Under the pieces are notes generated by a model. It saw only the letters and a list, made by a program, of their open reading frames with translations. It made no database searches and had not been told where the DNA came from. A stretch of DNA of 64,000 bases from Thermoanaerobaculia bacterium. GTDB lineage: Bacteria > Acidobacteriota > Thermoanaerobaculia > Multivoradales > JAIOJS01. Position 1 is the first letter of the stretch, and every line of letters starts with the position of its first letter. Below, piece after piece: positions 48,698 to 58,729 of this stretch. The DNA lies in assembly GCA_030429235.1 (NCBI GenBank), contig JAUIDB010000011.1, forward strand, positions 62,001-126,000, given 5' to 3'. The position numbers and the translations under genes were made by a program.

Positions 48698-50066
48698 AGC
48701 GGCTCAGATCCTGGTCTTGGACGATATCGGTGAGGGCCCGGGTTACGTACTCTGCGTCGATGGCCAGATCGACGCCCTCCATGTCGGGTGCTCCGAAGGA
48801 GACCTCCTCGAGCAGTTTCTCCATCAGCGTAGCGAGGCGTCGCGCTCCGATGTTCTCGGTCGAAGAGTTCACCTCGGCGGCGAGTCGAGCCAGCTCTTCG
48901 ATCGCTTCGTCCGTGAACGAGAGTTGGACGCCTTCGGTGCCGAGCAGCGCGGTGTACTGACGGGTCAGGGCGCTACGCGGTTCGGTGAGAATGCGGACGA
49001 AGTCCTGGCGGGTCAAGGCCTGCAACTCGACCCGAATGGGGAACCGTCCCTGCAGTTCCGGGATGAGGTCCGAGGGACGGGAGAGGTGGAAGGCGCCGGC
49101 GGCGATGAAGAGGATGTGGTCGGTTTTGACCGGGCCGTGCTTCGTGGTCACCGTCGTCCCCTCGACCACCGGCAGGAGGTCTCGCTGAACCCCTTGCCGC
49201 GACACGTCGGGACCGCTGACGCCGTCGCGACCGGCGACCTTGTCGATTTCATCGAGGAAGATGATCCCGGCCTGTTCGACTCGATGTCGCGCCTCCTGAG
49301 CGATCTGGCGTCGATCGAGCAACTTCTCGGCTTCCTGGCCTTCGAGGATCTCGCGCGCTTCGGCGACGCTGGTCTGGGTCTTCTGTCGTCGGCCGAACAT
49401 CCCCGGGAGCATCTCCCGGAGGTTGATCCCGACCTCTTCGACCCCTTGGGGAGTGAACATCTCGAAGCTGGGGCTGCCGTGGTCTTCGACTTCGATCTCG
49501 ACTCGGCGCTCGTCCAACTCACCGTTGCGAAGCCGGGTTCGCAGTTTGTCGCGAGTGTCGGCCATCGAGTCCTGCTCCTGGTAGCCCTCGAGGGGCGAGA
49601 AACCGGGCTTGGGTTGGCTCGGAAGAAGGATTTGCAGGATCCGGTCCTCGGCCGCGGCGAGGGCTCGTTCCCGCACCGAGGCCCTCTTCTCCTCTTTGAC
49701 CAGGTTGACGGCGACCTCGACGAGGTCGCGGATCATCGACTCGACGTCGCGCCCCACGTAGCCGACTTCGGTGAACTTGCTGGCTTCGACCTTGAGGAAG
49801 GGAGCGCGGGCGAGTTTGGCCAGGCGCCGCGCGATCTCGGTCTTGCCCACACCGGTGGGGCCGATCATCAGGATGTTCTTGGGCAGGATGTCGTCGGCCA
49901 GTTCTTGCGGTAGCTGTTGGCGCCGCCAGCGGTTGCGCAGGGCCACGGCCACGGCCCGTTTGGCGTCTCCCTGACCGACGACGTGGCGGTCCAGGGCGGC
50001 CACGATCTGGCGGGGAGTGAGGTCCTCGATCATCGCACTGGCGGTGAGTTCGCCGGGTCGGGTCAC
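48687..50066 (-). CDS. hslU: ATP-dependent protease ATPase subunit HslU
   Basis: [94 protein letters not shown]. Confidence 0.96.
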   Translation of the reverse strand: MTRPGELTASAMIEDLTPRQIVAALDRHVVGQGDAKRAVAVALRNRWRRQQLPQELADDILPKNILMIGPTGVGKTEIARRLAKLARAPFLKVEASKFTEVGYVGRDVESMIRDLVEVAVNLVKEEKRASVRERALAAAEDRILQILLPSQPKPGFSPLEGYQEQDSMADTRDKLRTRLRNGELDERRVEIEVEDHGSPSFEMFTPQGVEEVGINLREMLPGMFGRRQKTQTSVAEAREILEGQEAEKLLDRRQIAQEARHRVEQAGIIFLDEIDKVAGRDGVSGPDVSRQGVQRDLLPVVEGTTVTTKHGPVKTDHILFIAAGAFHLSRPSDLIPELQGRFPIRVELQALTRQDFVRILTEPRSALTRQYTALLGTEGVQLSFTDEAIEELARLAAEVNSSTENIGARRLATLMEKLLEEVSFGAPDMEGVDLAIDAEYVTRALTDIVQDQDLSRYVL

Positions 50067-50617
50067 GGGCTGTCCTCCGGTGCGAGTTCCTCGAGGGTGA
50101 TCGAGTGGTTGGTGTAGATGCAGATGTCGGCGGCGATGCGCATCGCTTCGCGTGCGACTTCGACCGCGGAGAGTTCGGTATGGCGCAGCAGGGCACGAGC
50201 GGCCGCGGAGGCGAAGTTCCCTCCCGAGCCGATGGCCAGGACCCCCTCGTCGTCGGGTTGCAGGAGGTCACCGTTACCCGACACCAGGAAGCTCGATTCG
50301 CGATCGCTCACCATCATCATGGCCTGGAGCTGGCGCAGCGCCCGGTCGGTACGCCAGTCCTTGGCCAGTTCGACGACGGCTCGTTCGAGATTGCCCTGGT
50401 ACTCCTCGAGTTTGGCCTCGAAGCGGGTGAAGAGGGCCAGCCCATCGGCCCCGCCGCCGGCGAATCCGACCAGGACCTGGTTCCGACCCGTCCGCTTCAC
50501 CTTTGCCGCCGTGGACTTGACGATGGTGTCGCCGAGCGTGACCTGGCCGTCACTGGCCATGCAGACGGCGCCGTGGCGGCGGACGAGGAGAACGGTGGTG
50601 GCGCGGAAGTCGCTCAT
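50063..50617 (-). CDS. hslV: ATP-dependent protease peptidase subunit HslV
   Basis: [83 protein letters not shown]. Confidence 0.96.
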   Translation of the reverse strand: MSDFRATTVLLVRRHGAVCMASDGQVTLGDTIVKSTAAKVKRTGRNQVLVGFAGGGADGLALFTRFEAKLEEYQGNLERAVVELAKDWRTDRALRQLQAMMMVSDRESSFLVSGNGDLLQPDDEGVLAIGSGGNFASAAARALLRHTELSAVEVAREAMRIAADICIYTNHSITLEELAPEDSP

Positions 50618-50668
50618 GGGACCCGGATTCTAACCCGCGCCGGCTCCGATGGCAGACTCAGACGCTCC

Positions 50669-51634
50669 CTACCCAGGCTCGGGGTCGGTCGGCTCCGAGG
50701 TCGTCGCGCCGCCCTCTGACTCGCTCCGCGCCCGAGGGTGGCTGTCGCGGTAGATGCCGAGCAGGCGGTCGATGTCGACGTGGGTGTAGCGCTGCGTCGT
50801 CGACAGCGAGCTGTGCCCCAGGAGTTCCTGAATGACTCTCAGGTCGGCGCCAGCCTCCAGCAGATGGGTGGCGAAGCTGTGTCGCAGGGTGTGGGGATGG
50901 ACGCCCGAGGCCAGTGCCGCGGTCTGGACGTGGCGGTCGAGGAGGCGGCGGACCGAGCGATCCGAGAGCCGGCTCCCCTGGTAGTTCAGGAACACCGGTT
51001 CCGAGAGGTCTTCCGTGGTTTCGTGGACCAGGTCCCAACTCCGACGCCAGGCCCTCAGGGCCTGTTCGGCGGGTTCCCCGAACGGCACCATACGTTCCTT
51101 GCGTCCCTTGCCGACGACGCGAAGCACCCGGCCGCCGAGGTCGAGATCCGGCCAGTCGAGACTGACCAATTCACCGACGCGCAGGCCGGTGGCGTACAGC
51201 AGCTCGAGCAGGGCTCGGTCTCGACGGGCCAGGGGCTCGTCGCCCTCTACCGCTTCCAGGAGCTGTTCGATCTCGAGGGGGCGGAGGTGCCGCGGCAGAC
51301 GCTGCTCGACCTTCGGAGCGCGGATCCGGGCGGCGGGGTTGGACGACAACAATCCGCGCTGCAGACCGTAGCGCAGACATCCCCTCAGGGCCGAGAGGGC
51401 TCGCCCCTGCGAGCGCTTCGCCAGGCCGCGGCGGTTGAGGTGCCCCAGAAAGGCCCGGATGGAGGGAGGGTCGATCAGGGCCGGGCGGACCGTCGATCGC
51501 TCGCAGGCGAAGTACTCGGCCGCGAGGAAGTCGAGAAACCGGTCGAGATCGCGTCGGTACGCAGTCAGCGTATTGATCGATAGGTCCCGACCGTCCCTGA
51601 GGTGTTCGAGGTAGTCGTCGATCAGGTGTTGCAC
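50669..51634 (-). CDS. xerC: Tyrosine recombinase XerC
   Basis: SAM-like N-domain and catalytic residues: LLYATGLRVGELVSL, HPHTLRHSFATHLLEAGADLRVIQELLGHSSLSTTQRYTHVD; GTG start at 51634. Confidence 0.93.
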   Translation of the reverse strand: MQHLIDDYLEHLRDGRDLSINTLTAYRRDLDRFLDFLAAEYFACERSTVRPALIDPPSIRAFLGHLNRRGLAKRSQGRALSALRGCLRYGLQRGLLSSNPAARIRAPKVEQRLPRHLRPLEIEQLLEAVEGDEPLARRDRALLELLYATGLRVGELVSLDWPDLDLGGRVLRVVGKGRKERMVPFGEPAEQALRAWRRSWDLVHETTEDLSEPVFLNYQGSRLSDRSVRRLLDRHVQTAALASGVHPHTLRHSFATHLLEAGADLRVIQELLGHSSLSTTQRYTHVDIDRLLGIYRDSHPRARSESEGGATTSEPTDPEPG

Positions 51635-51648
51635 CGCGAACTCGACCC

Positions 51649-53022
51649 TCAGCCGGCGAGTCGGGCGCTGGGCAGCGTGTCCCCAACCGGCTGCTCGTAA
51701 GGGATGGCGGTGTGGCGCGTCCAGAGTTCCAGCTCTTCGCGCGCACGGCTGGCCAGCCGGCTCCGGCGCTCGGCACGTTTCATCCGACCCTCGATCGGTG
51801 CGAACAGACCAAAGTTGATGTTGGCGGGCTGGAACCTGGCCGGGTCCGACTCGGTCAGGTGGCGAGCCAAGGCTCCCAACGCAGTGCTGGTGGGCAAGAG
51901 ATCGAGCGATCGCTCGGCACGCTCGGCGGCCAGGTAGAGACCGATGGCGAGCCCCGTAGCGGCGGATTCCAGGTACCCTTCGACGCCGGTGATCTGGCCG
52001 GCGAGTCGGACGTTGGGACGAGCCTTCAATCGGTACCGAGGATCGAGGTGCGTCGGCGCGTTGATGAAGGTGTTGCGGTGGATCTGTCCGAGCCGCACGA
52101 ATTCGGCATTCTCGAGGCCGGGGATCATCGAGAATACGCGCTTCTGGGCCGGCCACTTCAACCGACTCTGGAAGCCGACCAGGTTGAACTGCGAGTGTGC
52201 GAGATTCTCGCGACGGAGCTGCACCACCGCCCAGGGTCGTGACCCATCGGGGGGCTCCAGCCCCACTGGCTTCAACGGGCCGAACCGTAGGGTGTCGACT
52301 CCGCGCTGGGCCATCTCCTCCAGCGGTAGGCATCCCTCGAAGAACAACGACCGTTCGAAATCGTGCAGCGGCAGGACCTCGGCGCCGATCAACGCCTCGT
52401 AGAAGGCCAGGTAGGTTTCCCGGTCGAGGGCGGAGTTGAGATAGTCGTCGCCGTCTCCCTTCCCGTAGCGGGAGGCCCAATACATTTTCGACAGATCGAG
52501 CGAGTCGGCCTCGACGATCGGAGCGATGGCGTCGTAGAAGTACAGGTAGTCCTGACCCAGGATTCCGAGCAGGGCTTCGGACAGGGCCGGCGAGGTGAGC
52601 GGTCCGGTCGCGAGCACAGCGTCCCCGGTCGGGATCTCCGTCACCTCGCGGCGTTCGATCGACACCAGGGGGTGGGCCTCCAGCTGTTGGGTGACCAGTT
52701 CGGCGAAGCGGTTGCGGTCTACGGCGAGCGCACCTCCGGCAGGTACGGCACTGCAGCGGGCGGCCGCGATGATCAATGAGCCCAGGTGTTCCATCTCCCG
52801 CTTGAGGATTCCGGCGGGGTGGTTCTCGTCGTCGCTCCGCAGGGAGTTCGAGCACACGAGTTCGGCGAGCTGACCGGTGTGGTGGGCCGGGGTGCCGCGT
52901 TCGGGCCGCATCTCGAAGAGCCGCACCGGCACGCCCCGCCGGGCCAGTTGCCAGGCGCACTCGCTGCCAGCCAGCCCGCCGCCCACGATGGTCACGGGTT
53001 CTCGTCCGTCGCCAGAACTCAT
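51649..53022 (-). CDS. trmFO: Methylenetetrahydrofolate-tRNA-(uracil-5-)-methyltransferase
   Basis: VTIVGGGLAGSECAWQLARRGVPVRLFEMRPERGTPAHHTGQLAELVCSNSLRSD, YWASRYGKGDGDDYLN, GQITGVEGYLESAATGLAIG, ANINFGLFAP. Confidence 0.96.
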   Translation of the reverse strand: MSSGDGREPVTIVGGGLAGSECAWQLARRGVPVRLFEMRPERGTPAHHTGQLAELVCSNSLRSDDENHPAGILKREMEHLGSLIIAAARCSAVPAGGALAVDRNRFAELVTQQLEAHPLVSIERREVTEIPTGDAVLATGPLTSPALSEALLGILGQDYLYFYDAIAPIVEADSLDLSKMYWASRYGKGDGDDYLNSALDRETYLAFYEALIGAEVLPLHDFERSLFFEGCLPLEEMAQRGVDTLRFGPLKPVGLEPPDGSRPWAVVQLRRENLAHSQFNLVGFQSRLKWPAQKRVFSMIPGLENAEFVRLGQIHRNTFINAPTHLDPRYRLKARPNVRLAGQITGVEGYLESAATGLAIGLYLAAERAERSLDLLPTSTALGALARHLTESDPARFQPANINFGLFAPIEGRMKRAERRSRLASRAREELELWTRHTAIPYEQPVGDTLPSARLAG

Positions 53023-53111
53023 CCACCGATCCTATCCCGCTCACCCCCTCGCCGTCGGCTAGAATCCGGCCGAGTCTAGGGGGCAGGGTGCTCCAGGGAG
53101 GTCCAGGGTAA

Positions 53112-53708
53112 ATGCAGCGGCACGGCAGAAGAATCACCTCGACACTCGGTGTGGCTTGTTTGCTCGGCTTTGGCCTGTTCGGCGGCTGTGCCGCGGAGGA
53201 GGAGCCGATCGTCTTCGAGAGCGACCTCGAAGTCTCGGTCCCGGAGGTGGGGACCGACGAGGCGCAGCAGCTCCTCCGTCGCCTCCTGACCAAGGGCAGT
53301 CAGCCGGGATCGATGGAACCGATCGAACGGCGCCAGGTCGAGGAACTGGTGCGGGCTCTGCTGCCGCCGACCCAGGGGCGGCTGGCGGGACACTGGTGGG
53401 AGGTCAAGTACCTTGATCTTCCCGGGGTCGATTTCGTCAGCGCCGAGCTGATGAAGGGCGACTGGACCGACCGACAGCTCTGGATTCAGATCCTGCCGAT
53501 GGGGGACAAGCCGCTGGCGGGTTTCGAACCGGGCGACCTCGAGCCGGTCGGCCCCTACCGAGCCCGAGGCCTGGCGGGACATCATCTGTTCGTCCGCGTG
53601 GGTCGATTCGACGTCCGCATCGCGGCTGATCAGGCCGCGGCTCGGGACGACGCTTGGCTCCGAGAGATCCTGGCTGCGACGCGCCTCGATCTCATCGAAG
53701 CGCTCTAG
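53112..53708 (+). CDS. Putative lipoprotein of unknown function
   Basis: Signal peptide with lipobox (LLGFGLFGGCA), acidic linker, no recognised domain. Confidence 0.65.
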   Translation: MQRHGRRITSTLGVACLLGFGLFGGCAAEEEPIVFESDLEVSVPEVGTDEAQQLLRRLLTKGSQPGSMEPIERRQVEELVRALLPPTQGRLAGHWWEVKYLDLPGVDFVSAELMKGDWTDRQLWIQILPMGDKPLAGFEPGDLEPVGPYRARGLAGHHLFVRVGRFDVRIAADQAAARDDAWLREILAATRLDLIEAL

Positions 53709-53764
53709 TTCCCCGCGGTTTCAGAGGGCGGTGACGGCCGTCGGACCGATCTCCGCGCTCGAAC

Positions 53765-56425
53765 TCACGACTTCTTCGACGCGGTCTTCGTAGACTTTTT
53801 CTTCGTCGTCTTGCGCGACCCCCGGCGTGCTCGCTTCGGACGATTGGCGCGCGCCGTGAGCAGCTCGACGGCTCGTTCCATCGTCACGTCTTCCGGGGCC
53901 AGGTCCTTGGGCAGCGAGGCGTTCACCGAGCCGTCGGTGACGTACGGTCCGTAGCGACCGGAGAGGACCTGCACCGGGGCCTCGCTCTCTGGGTGGGCTC
54001 CGAGTTCCTTGAGGACTCGTTTGCCCTTCAGGGCTAGACGCTTGAGGGCGTCTTCGAGGGTGACCGTGAAGACCTCGTCCAGAGTGTCGAGGCTCTGGTA
54101 CTTGCGGTCGCGAGAAACGTACGGTCCGTACCGTCCCAGGCCAGCGGTCACCTCGCTGCCGGTCTCCGGATCGTGGCCGACCACCCGCGGTAGCGACAGG
54201 AGTCGTAGCGCAAGTTCGAGGTCGACGTCGGCGAGGGTGGTTCCCTTGGGAAGGCTGACCCGCTTGGGTTTGGTTCGGGCCTTGCCTTCGCCAGTGGCCT
54301 CGCCGAGCTGCACGTAGGGACCGTAGGGGCCGGTCTTGACGTAGATACTGAGGCCGCTTTCGGGGTCGGTACCGATCGGGGCGTCGGCGCGAGCTCGCTG
54401 CGCCAGGAGTTCGGAGGCTCGACTCGGCGTCAGCTCGTCGATGAGGAGATCGACCGGCAACGTGGCGCGCTCGCCCTCTTCTCCGCTACCTCGCTGTACG
54501 TAGACGTAGTTGCGACCGATCCGGACGAAGATCGGCTGACCGCTCTCCGGGTCCTGGCCCACCGGGATGGCCGGGAACTCGATCCGAGGCAGCTCCTCGT
54601 CGATCAGCTGGGCGAGCCCGGGGTCGGTCTCCTCCTCGCCGCGGTAGAAGTCGCCGAGAAACTCGATCCAGTCGCGCTCGCCGTCAGCGATCTCGTCGAG
54701 CGATTCCTCCATGCGGGCGGTGAAGCGCAGATCGACGTACTGTTCGAAGTGACGACGCAAGACGTTGATCACCGCGATTCCCAGGTAGGTGGGGATCAGA
54801 TAGCCGCTCTTCTTGAGAACGTAGTCCCGGTCCTGAATCGTCGAGATCGTCGGGGTGTAGGTCGACGGTCGACCGATCCCCTCTTCCTCGAGTTTCTTGA
54901 CCAGCGTCGCTTCGGTGAACCGGGCCGGCGGTTTGGTCTGATGGTCGACCGCCTTGGTCTCGAGTACCGAGAGTTCGCTGGCCTCGGGCCCGCCGATCAA
55001 TTGCCCCTCCTCGAGTGAGGGAAGGTGCGTGTCCTCGCGGCGGGTGCCGGCGACCTTCATGTAGCCGGGGAAGCGAAGGATGGAACCGGTCGCGCGGAAC
55101 GTGTGGTCGACGCCGTCGAAGCTGGCGATCAGGTCCGCGCTGGTATTGTCGAGCAGAGCATCGGCCATCTGCGAGGCGACGGCTCGTTCCCAGATCAACC
55201 GGTAGAGCGCTAGCTCTTCCCGACTCAGGCGGCTGGCAACCTGCTCGGGGGCCCGGCCCATCTCGGTGGGTCGAATCGCCTCGTGGGCCTCCTGGGCCCC
55301 TTTGGACTTGGTCTTGTAGCGTCGTGGCCCGCCGAAGTAGTCGTCGCCGAAGGTTCGGCGGATGTAGCCCTCGGCATCGTTCAGGGCCTTCTCCGACAGG
55401 GCGAGCGAGTCCGTTCGCATGTAGGTGATCAGACCCTGGCGTTCGCCGCCCCCGAGGTCGATTCCCTCGTAGAGCCGCTGGGCGACCGACATGGTCTGTT
55501 TCGGCGACATGCGGAGGCGCGAGCTGGCGGCCTGTTGCAGGGTCGAGGTGATGAAGGGGGGTTGGGGTCGCTGCTTCTTGCTCTTGCGATCGACCTTCCC
55601 CACCCGCCAGGGCTGCGCGGCCAGGGATCCGGTCGCGACCAGTTCAGCGGCCTCGCGCTCCAGAATGCGCACCCGGTCGCCGCCGATGAAGTCCCCCGTC
55701 GTCGAGTCGAAGTCTCGGCTGCCGGCAATCCGTCGATCGTCGACGGTGGTCAGCGTCGCCGGGAACACGCTGTCGTCCTCGGCCCCGCCTCCCGGTTGGC
55801 CGAGGGTGGCGACCACATCCCAGTACTCTGAACTCTGGAAGGCCTGGCGCTCCTCTTCCCGCTCGACGATGAGCCGCAGGGCCACACTCTGGACTCGGCC
55901 CGCCGAGAGTTTGGTGCGGACTTTCTTCCACAATACCGGCGAGAGAGAGTAGCCGTACAGTCGATCGAGGATACGGCGAGTCTCTTGCGCCCGAACCAGC
56001 TTCTCGTCGACCTCTCGGGCGTTCTGCAGCGAGTCGAGGATCGCTTGCTTGGTGATCTCGTGGAACGTGATCCGCCGCACGGGGACCTTTGGCTTCAGCA
56101 CCTCCTGAAGGTGCCAGCTGATCGACTCTCCCTCGCGGTCTTCATCGGTCGCGAGCAGGATCTCGTCGGCGTTGGCCACCAACTTCTTGAGCTCGCGAAC
56201 CCGCTCCTGGCTGCTCTTGGGCACGATGTAGAACGGGGTGAAGTCGTTGTCGGTATCGACGGCCATGCGGGACCACGGCTTCTTGCGAATCTTCGCCGGC
56301 ACCTCCGCGGCCGAGCCGGGGAGGTCTCGGATGTGACCGTACGATGCTTCGACCCGATAGTCGGGGCCGAGGAACTTCTCGATGGTGCGCGCCTTGGCGG
56401 GCGACTCGACGATGACCAACTTCAC
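53765..56425 (-). CDS. topA: DNA topoisomerase I
   Basis: MKLVIVESPAKARTIEKFLGPDYRVEASYGHIRDLP, ITYMRTDSLALSEKAL (active Tyr), GIGRPSTYTPTISTIQDRDYV, repeated GRYGPYV C-terminal motifs and Lys-rich tail. Confidence 0.96.
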   Translation of the reverse strand: MKLVIVESPAKARTIEKFLGPDYRVEASYGHIRDLPGSAAEVPAKIRKKPWSRMAVDTDNDFTPFYIVPKSSQERVRELKKLVANADEILLATDEDREGESISWHLQEVLKPKVPVRRITFHEITKQAILDSLQNAREVDEKLVRAQETRRILDRLYGYSLSPVLWKKVRTKLSAGRVQSVALRLIVEREEERQAFQSSEYWDVVATLGQPGGGAEDDSVFPATLTTVDDRRIAGSRDFDSTTGDFIGGDRVRILEREAAELVATGSLAAQPWRVGKVDRKSKKQRPQPPFITSTLQQAASSRLRMSPKQTMSVAQRLYEGIDLGGGERQGLITYMRTDSLALSEKALNDAEGYIRRTFGDDYFGGPRRYKTKSKGAQEAHEAIRPTEMGRAPEQVASRLSREELALYRLIWERAVASQMADALLDNTSADLIASFDGVDHTFRATGSILRFPGYMKVAGTRREDTHLPSLEEGQLIGGPEASELSVLETKAVDHQTKPPARFTEATLVKKLEEEGIGRPSTYTPTISTIQDRDYVLKKSGYLIPTYLGIAVINVLRRHFEQYVDLRFTARMEESLDEIADGERDWIEFLGDFYRGEEETDPGLAQLIDEELPRIEFPAIPVGQDPESGQPIFVRIGRNYVYVQRGSGEEGERATLPVDLLIDELTPSRASELLAQRARADAPIGTDPESGLSIYVKTGPYGPYVQLGEATGEGKARTKPKRVSLPKGTTLADVDLELALRLLSLPRVVGHDPETGSEVTAGLGRYGPYVSRDRKYQSLDTLDEVFTVTLEDALKRLALKGKRVLKELGAHPESEAPVQVLSGRYGPYVTDGSVNASLPKDLAPEDVTMERAVELLTARANRPKRARRGSRKTTKKKSTKTASKKS

Positions 56426-56568
56426 GACGGACTACTCTCCTAGTCTGAGCTCAGATCGGCAGGCGGGCCGAAAGGGCGGCCAAGGGTAACACAAGGTCCC
56501 ATTCGGCCGGATCTGGACCCGGCTCGAAGGGCTCAGCCCGTCTCGGGATGGTTTGGTTCTGGAGAGGA

Positions 56569-58674
56569 CTAGGGATCACCGGCGGGATCGGGCCGAACGT
56601 CTTCCTGGCCGGAGTCGAGGGCCGTGGTCGGTGTCGCGAGCAGCTCGATCGCGAGCTGCACCGCGCTACTCGAGCCGGTCAGACCCAACAGGTCTCCGGC
56701 CGTTAGCCGCCAGGTCGCTCCGGGCAGTGGGTGGGTGTCGTCACCGCGGCGCACCGCCAGAACGGTGGCGCCCGTGCGCCCTCGTAGATCGAGTTCGGAC
56801 AGTGTCCGACTCTCGGCCGGTGAGCCGGGAGGGATTTCGAACTCGGTGAGTTCCCCGAGCCCGGGGAGCAGGTCGTCGACGACGTGGAGTCCGCGGTCCC
56901 CGCGTTTGTGGAGCAGAGCCTCGGCCACGGCCTGGGCGCCGGCCCGCACGTGCCCATCGAGTTCGCCGGTCGTACGCCAGAAGGCCACCGCGGTGGCCAC
57001 GATGGTGACCGCGAGCACGACGACTCCGAAGCCGGCGGGGAAGGCGGGCTGGGTCGCCGTGACGTAGAGAATGGCCACCCCCAGGGCCAGGGCGATCTCC
57101 ACGACCACGACCAACGCTTGGCGGGGAGCCTGGGCGAGGTCGACCCCTTCGCGGGTCGGAAGAGCGAGCTCCCCCAGATCACGACCCAGACGCCGCCCGG
57201 TACGGACCAGACCGACGACGAACGGGAGCCCGAGCAGCAGGCCGCCGGTCAGAATGAGCCCCACGCTGAGCAGCAGGTCGAGTCCAAACTGCTGCGAGAT
57301 CGCGGTGGCGAACGATCGGTGGTAGCCCGCGATGAGAAAGGTGAGCGCGATGAGCACGACGACGTCGAGCCCGAGGGCGAACACGAACTGACGCCACCGC
57401 GATCGCCGCTTCAGCTCTCTGGCCTGCAGCGTCAACTCGTCCAGCCAGCTGGGATACAGCGTCAGCAAACGTCGCACCCGGTGGGGGAGCAAACGATCGA
57501 TCTGCGCCGCCAACTTCTCCGAAGCTCGCACCACGAGTGGGGTTGTGAAGGTCGTGATCAGCGCTGCCACCACCACGATCGACGTGAACTCGCTACGGAT
57601 CGCTCCGGCCGAGACGCCAAGAGCGGCAATGATGAAGGAGAACTCGCCGATCTGCCCGAGCGTCGCACCGGTGCGGAGCGACGGCACCAGGCCCCGGCCG
57701 CTCAACACGCCTCCGAGCCCGACACTGAGCAGCTGTCCGATCAGAATCACCGCGACCAACAGCAGGCTCACCGGCAGGACCTCGAGCGCCGCTTGCGGGT
57801 CGACCGCCATGCCGATGGCGACGAAGAACACCGCGGCGAACAGATCGCGGACGGGCGCCACCAGCGTGCCGATACGGTGCCCCTCCCCCGATTCGGCGAT
57901 CAGCGCTCCCGCCAGGAACGCTCCCAGGGCGACGGAGTAGCCCATCTCGTCGGCGAGCAGCGAGAGTCCGAAGGCCAGTCCAGCCACGCCGACGACGAGG
58001 ATCTCGGTACTGGCCAGCCGGACGATGACTCGAATCGACCTCGGCACCACTAGCAGTCCCAGCACCAGCAGGCCGAGCAGGAAGAGCAGGAGTTCGCCGG
58101 CGGTATTCGACAGCACGTCGGTACTGCCGCCGCCCGAGACCACGGCGGTAAGGCCGGCGATCGCCAGGATCGCTACCAGGTCCTGTGCCACCAGGATCCC
58201 GAAGGCGAATTCGCGACTCGACTTGGGCACGGCCTGGTCTTCGACGACGCGGGCCACGACCATGGTGCTCGAGATCGCGAGGCAGGCGCCGAGGAAGATG
58301 CACTCCAGGCTCTCCCACCCCAACAGGCGTCCCACCATGATCCCCAGCCAGGCCAAGGTGCTCATCTGGATGAGTGCGGGCACACCGATCCCTGGCAGAA
58401 TCTGGAAGAGCCTCCGGATGCTGAACTCCAGTCCGATCGACAACATGACGAGGACGACTCCGAACTCGGCGAGCGCCTCGACACGGTGAGGGTCGGCGAA
58501 CAGCGGTACGGGCAGGTAGGGTCCGACCACCACCCCCGCCAACAGATAGCCCAGGACCGCGGGCTGGCCCAGCCGACGGAACAGGACGCCGGCGATCCCT
58601 GCGCCCACCAGGACCAAAGCCAGGTCGGCCAGGAAGGTGGGAGCGTGCTCTAGGGCGAGGGCCTCGGTTGCCAT
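56569..58674 (-). CDS. Monovalent cation:proton antiporter (CPA2/KefB-like) with C-terminal TrkA-C domain
   Basis: LGQPAVLGYLLAGVVVGPYLP, MLSIGLEFSIRRL, ALGAFLAGALIAES, FFVAIGMAVDPQAAL, TLGQIGEFSFIIA; C-terminus LSELDLRGRTGATVLAVRRGD. Confidence 0.92.
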   Translation of the reverse strand: MATEALALEHAPTFLADLALVLVGAGIAGVLFRRLGQPAVLGYLLAGVVVGPYLPVPLFADPHRVEALAEFGVVLVMLSIGLEFSIRRLFQILPGIGVPALIQMSTLAWLGIMVGRLLGWESLECIFLGACLAISSTMVVARVVEDQAVPKSSREFAFGILVAQDLVAILAIAGLTAVVSGGGSTDVLSNTAGELLLFLLGLLVLGLLVVPRSIRVIVRLASTEILVVGVAGLAFGLSLLADEMGYSVALGAFLAGALIAESGEGHRIGTLVAPVRDLFAAVFFVAIGMAVDPQAALEVLPVSLLLVAVILIGQLLSVGLGGVLSGRGLVPSLRTGATLGQIGEFSFIIAALGVSAGAIRSEFTSIVVVAALITTFTTPLVVRASEKLAAQIDRLLPHRVRRLLTLYPSWLDELTLQARELKRRSRWRQFVFALGLDVVVLIALTFLIAGYHRSFATAISQQFGLDLLLSVGLILTGGLLLGLPFVVGLVRTGRRLGRDLGELALPTREGVDLAQAPRQALVVVVEIALALGVAILYVTATQPAFPAGFGVVVLAVTIVATAVAFWRTTGELDGHVRAGAQAVAEALLHKRGDRGLHVVDDLLPGLGELTEFEIPPGSPAESRTLSELDLRGRTGATVLAVRRGDDTHPLPGATWRLTAGDLLGLTGSSSAVQLAIELLATPTTALDSGQEDVRPDPAGDP

Positions 58675-58729
58675 GCCCGGGACTCTACCAGTCGAGATGC
58701 CGTCTCGGACGGGCGATCGATGCGCTGAT

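Noticed and set aside
50669-51634. Tyrosine recombinase as evidence of an integrated mobile element
   Set aside because: Sequence and neighbourhood (trmFO-xerC-hslVU) identify housekeeping XerC; no att repeats or cargo seen.
50669-53293. 874-aa minus-strand ORF that looks like a large fusion ending in XerC
   Set aside because: The first ~550 codons are a shadow frame over trmFO (low-complexity Arg/Pro/Gly sequence). XerC homology starts at about 51634 with a GTG codon.
56884-58053. 389-aa plus-strand ORF rich in Gln/Asp/Arg
   Set aside because: Antisense to the CPA2 antiporter; no hydrophobic core or known motif.
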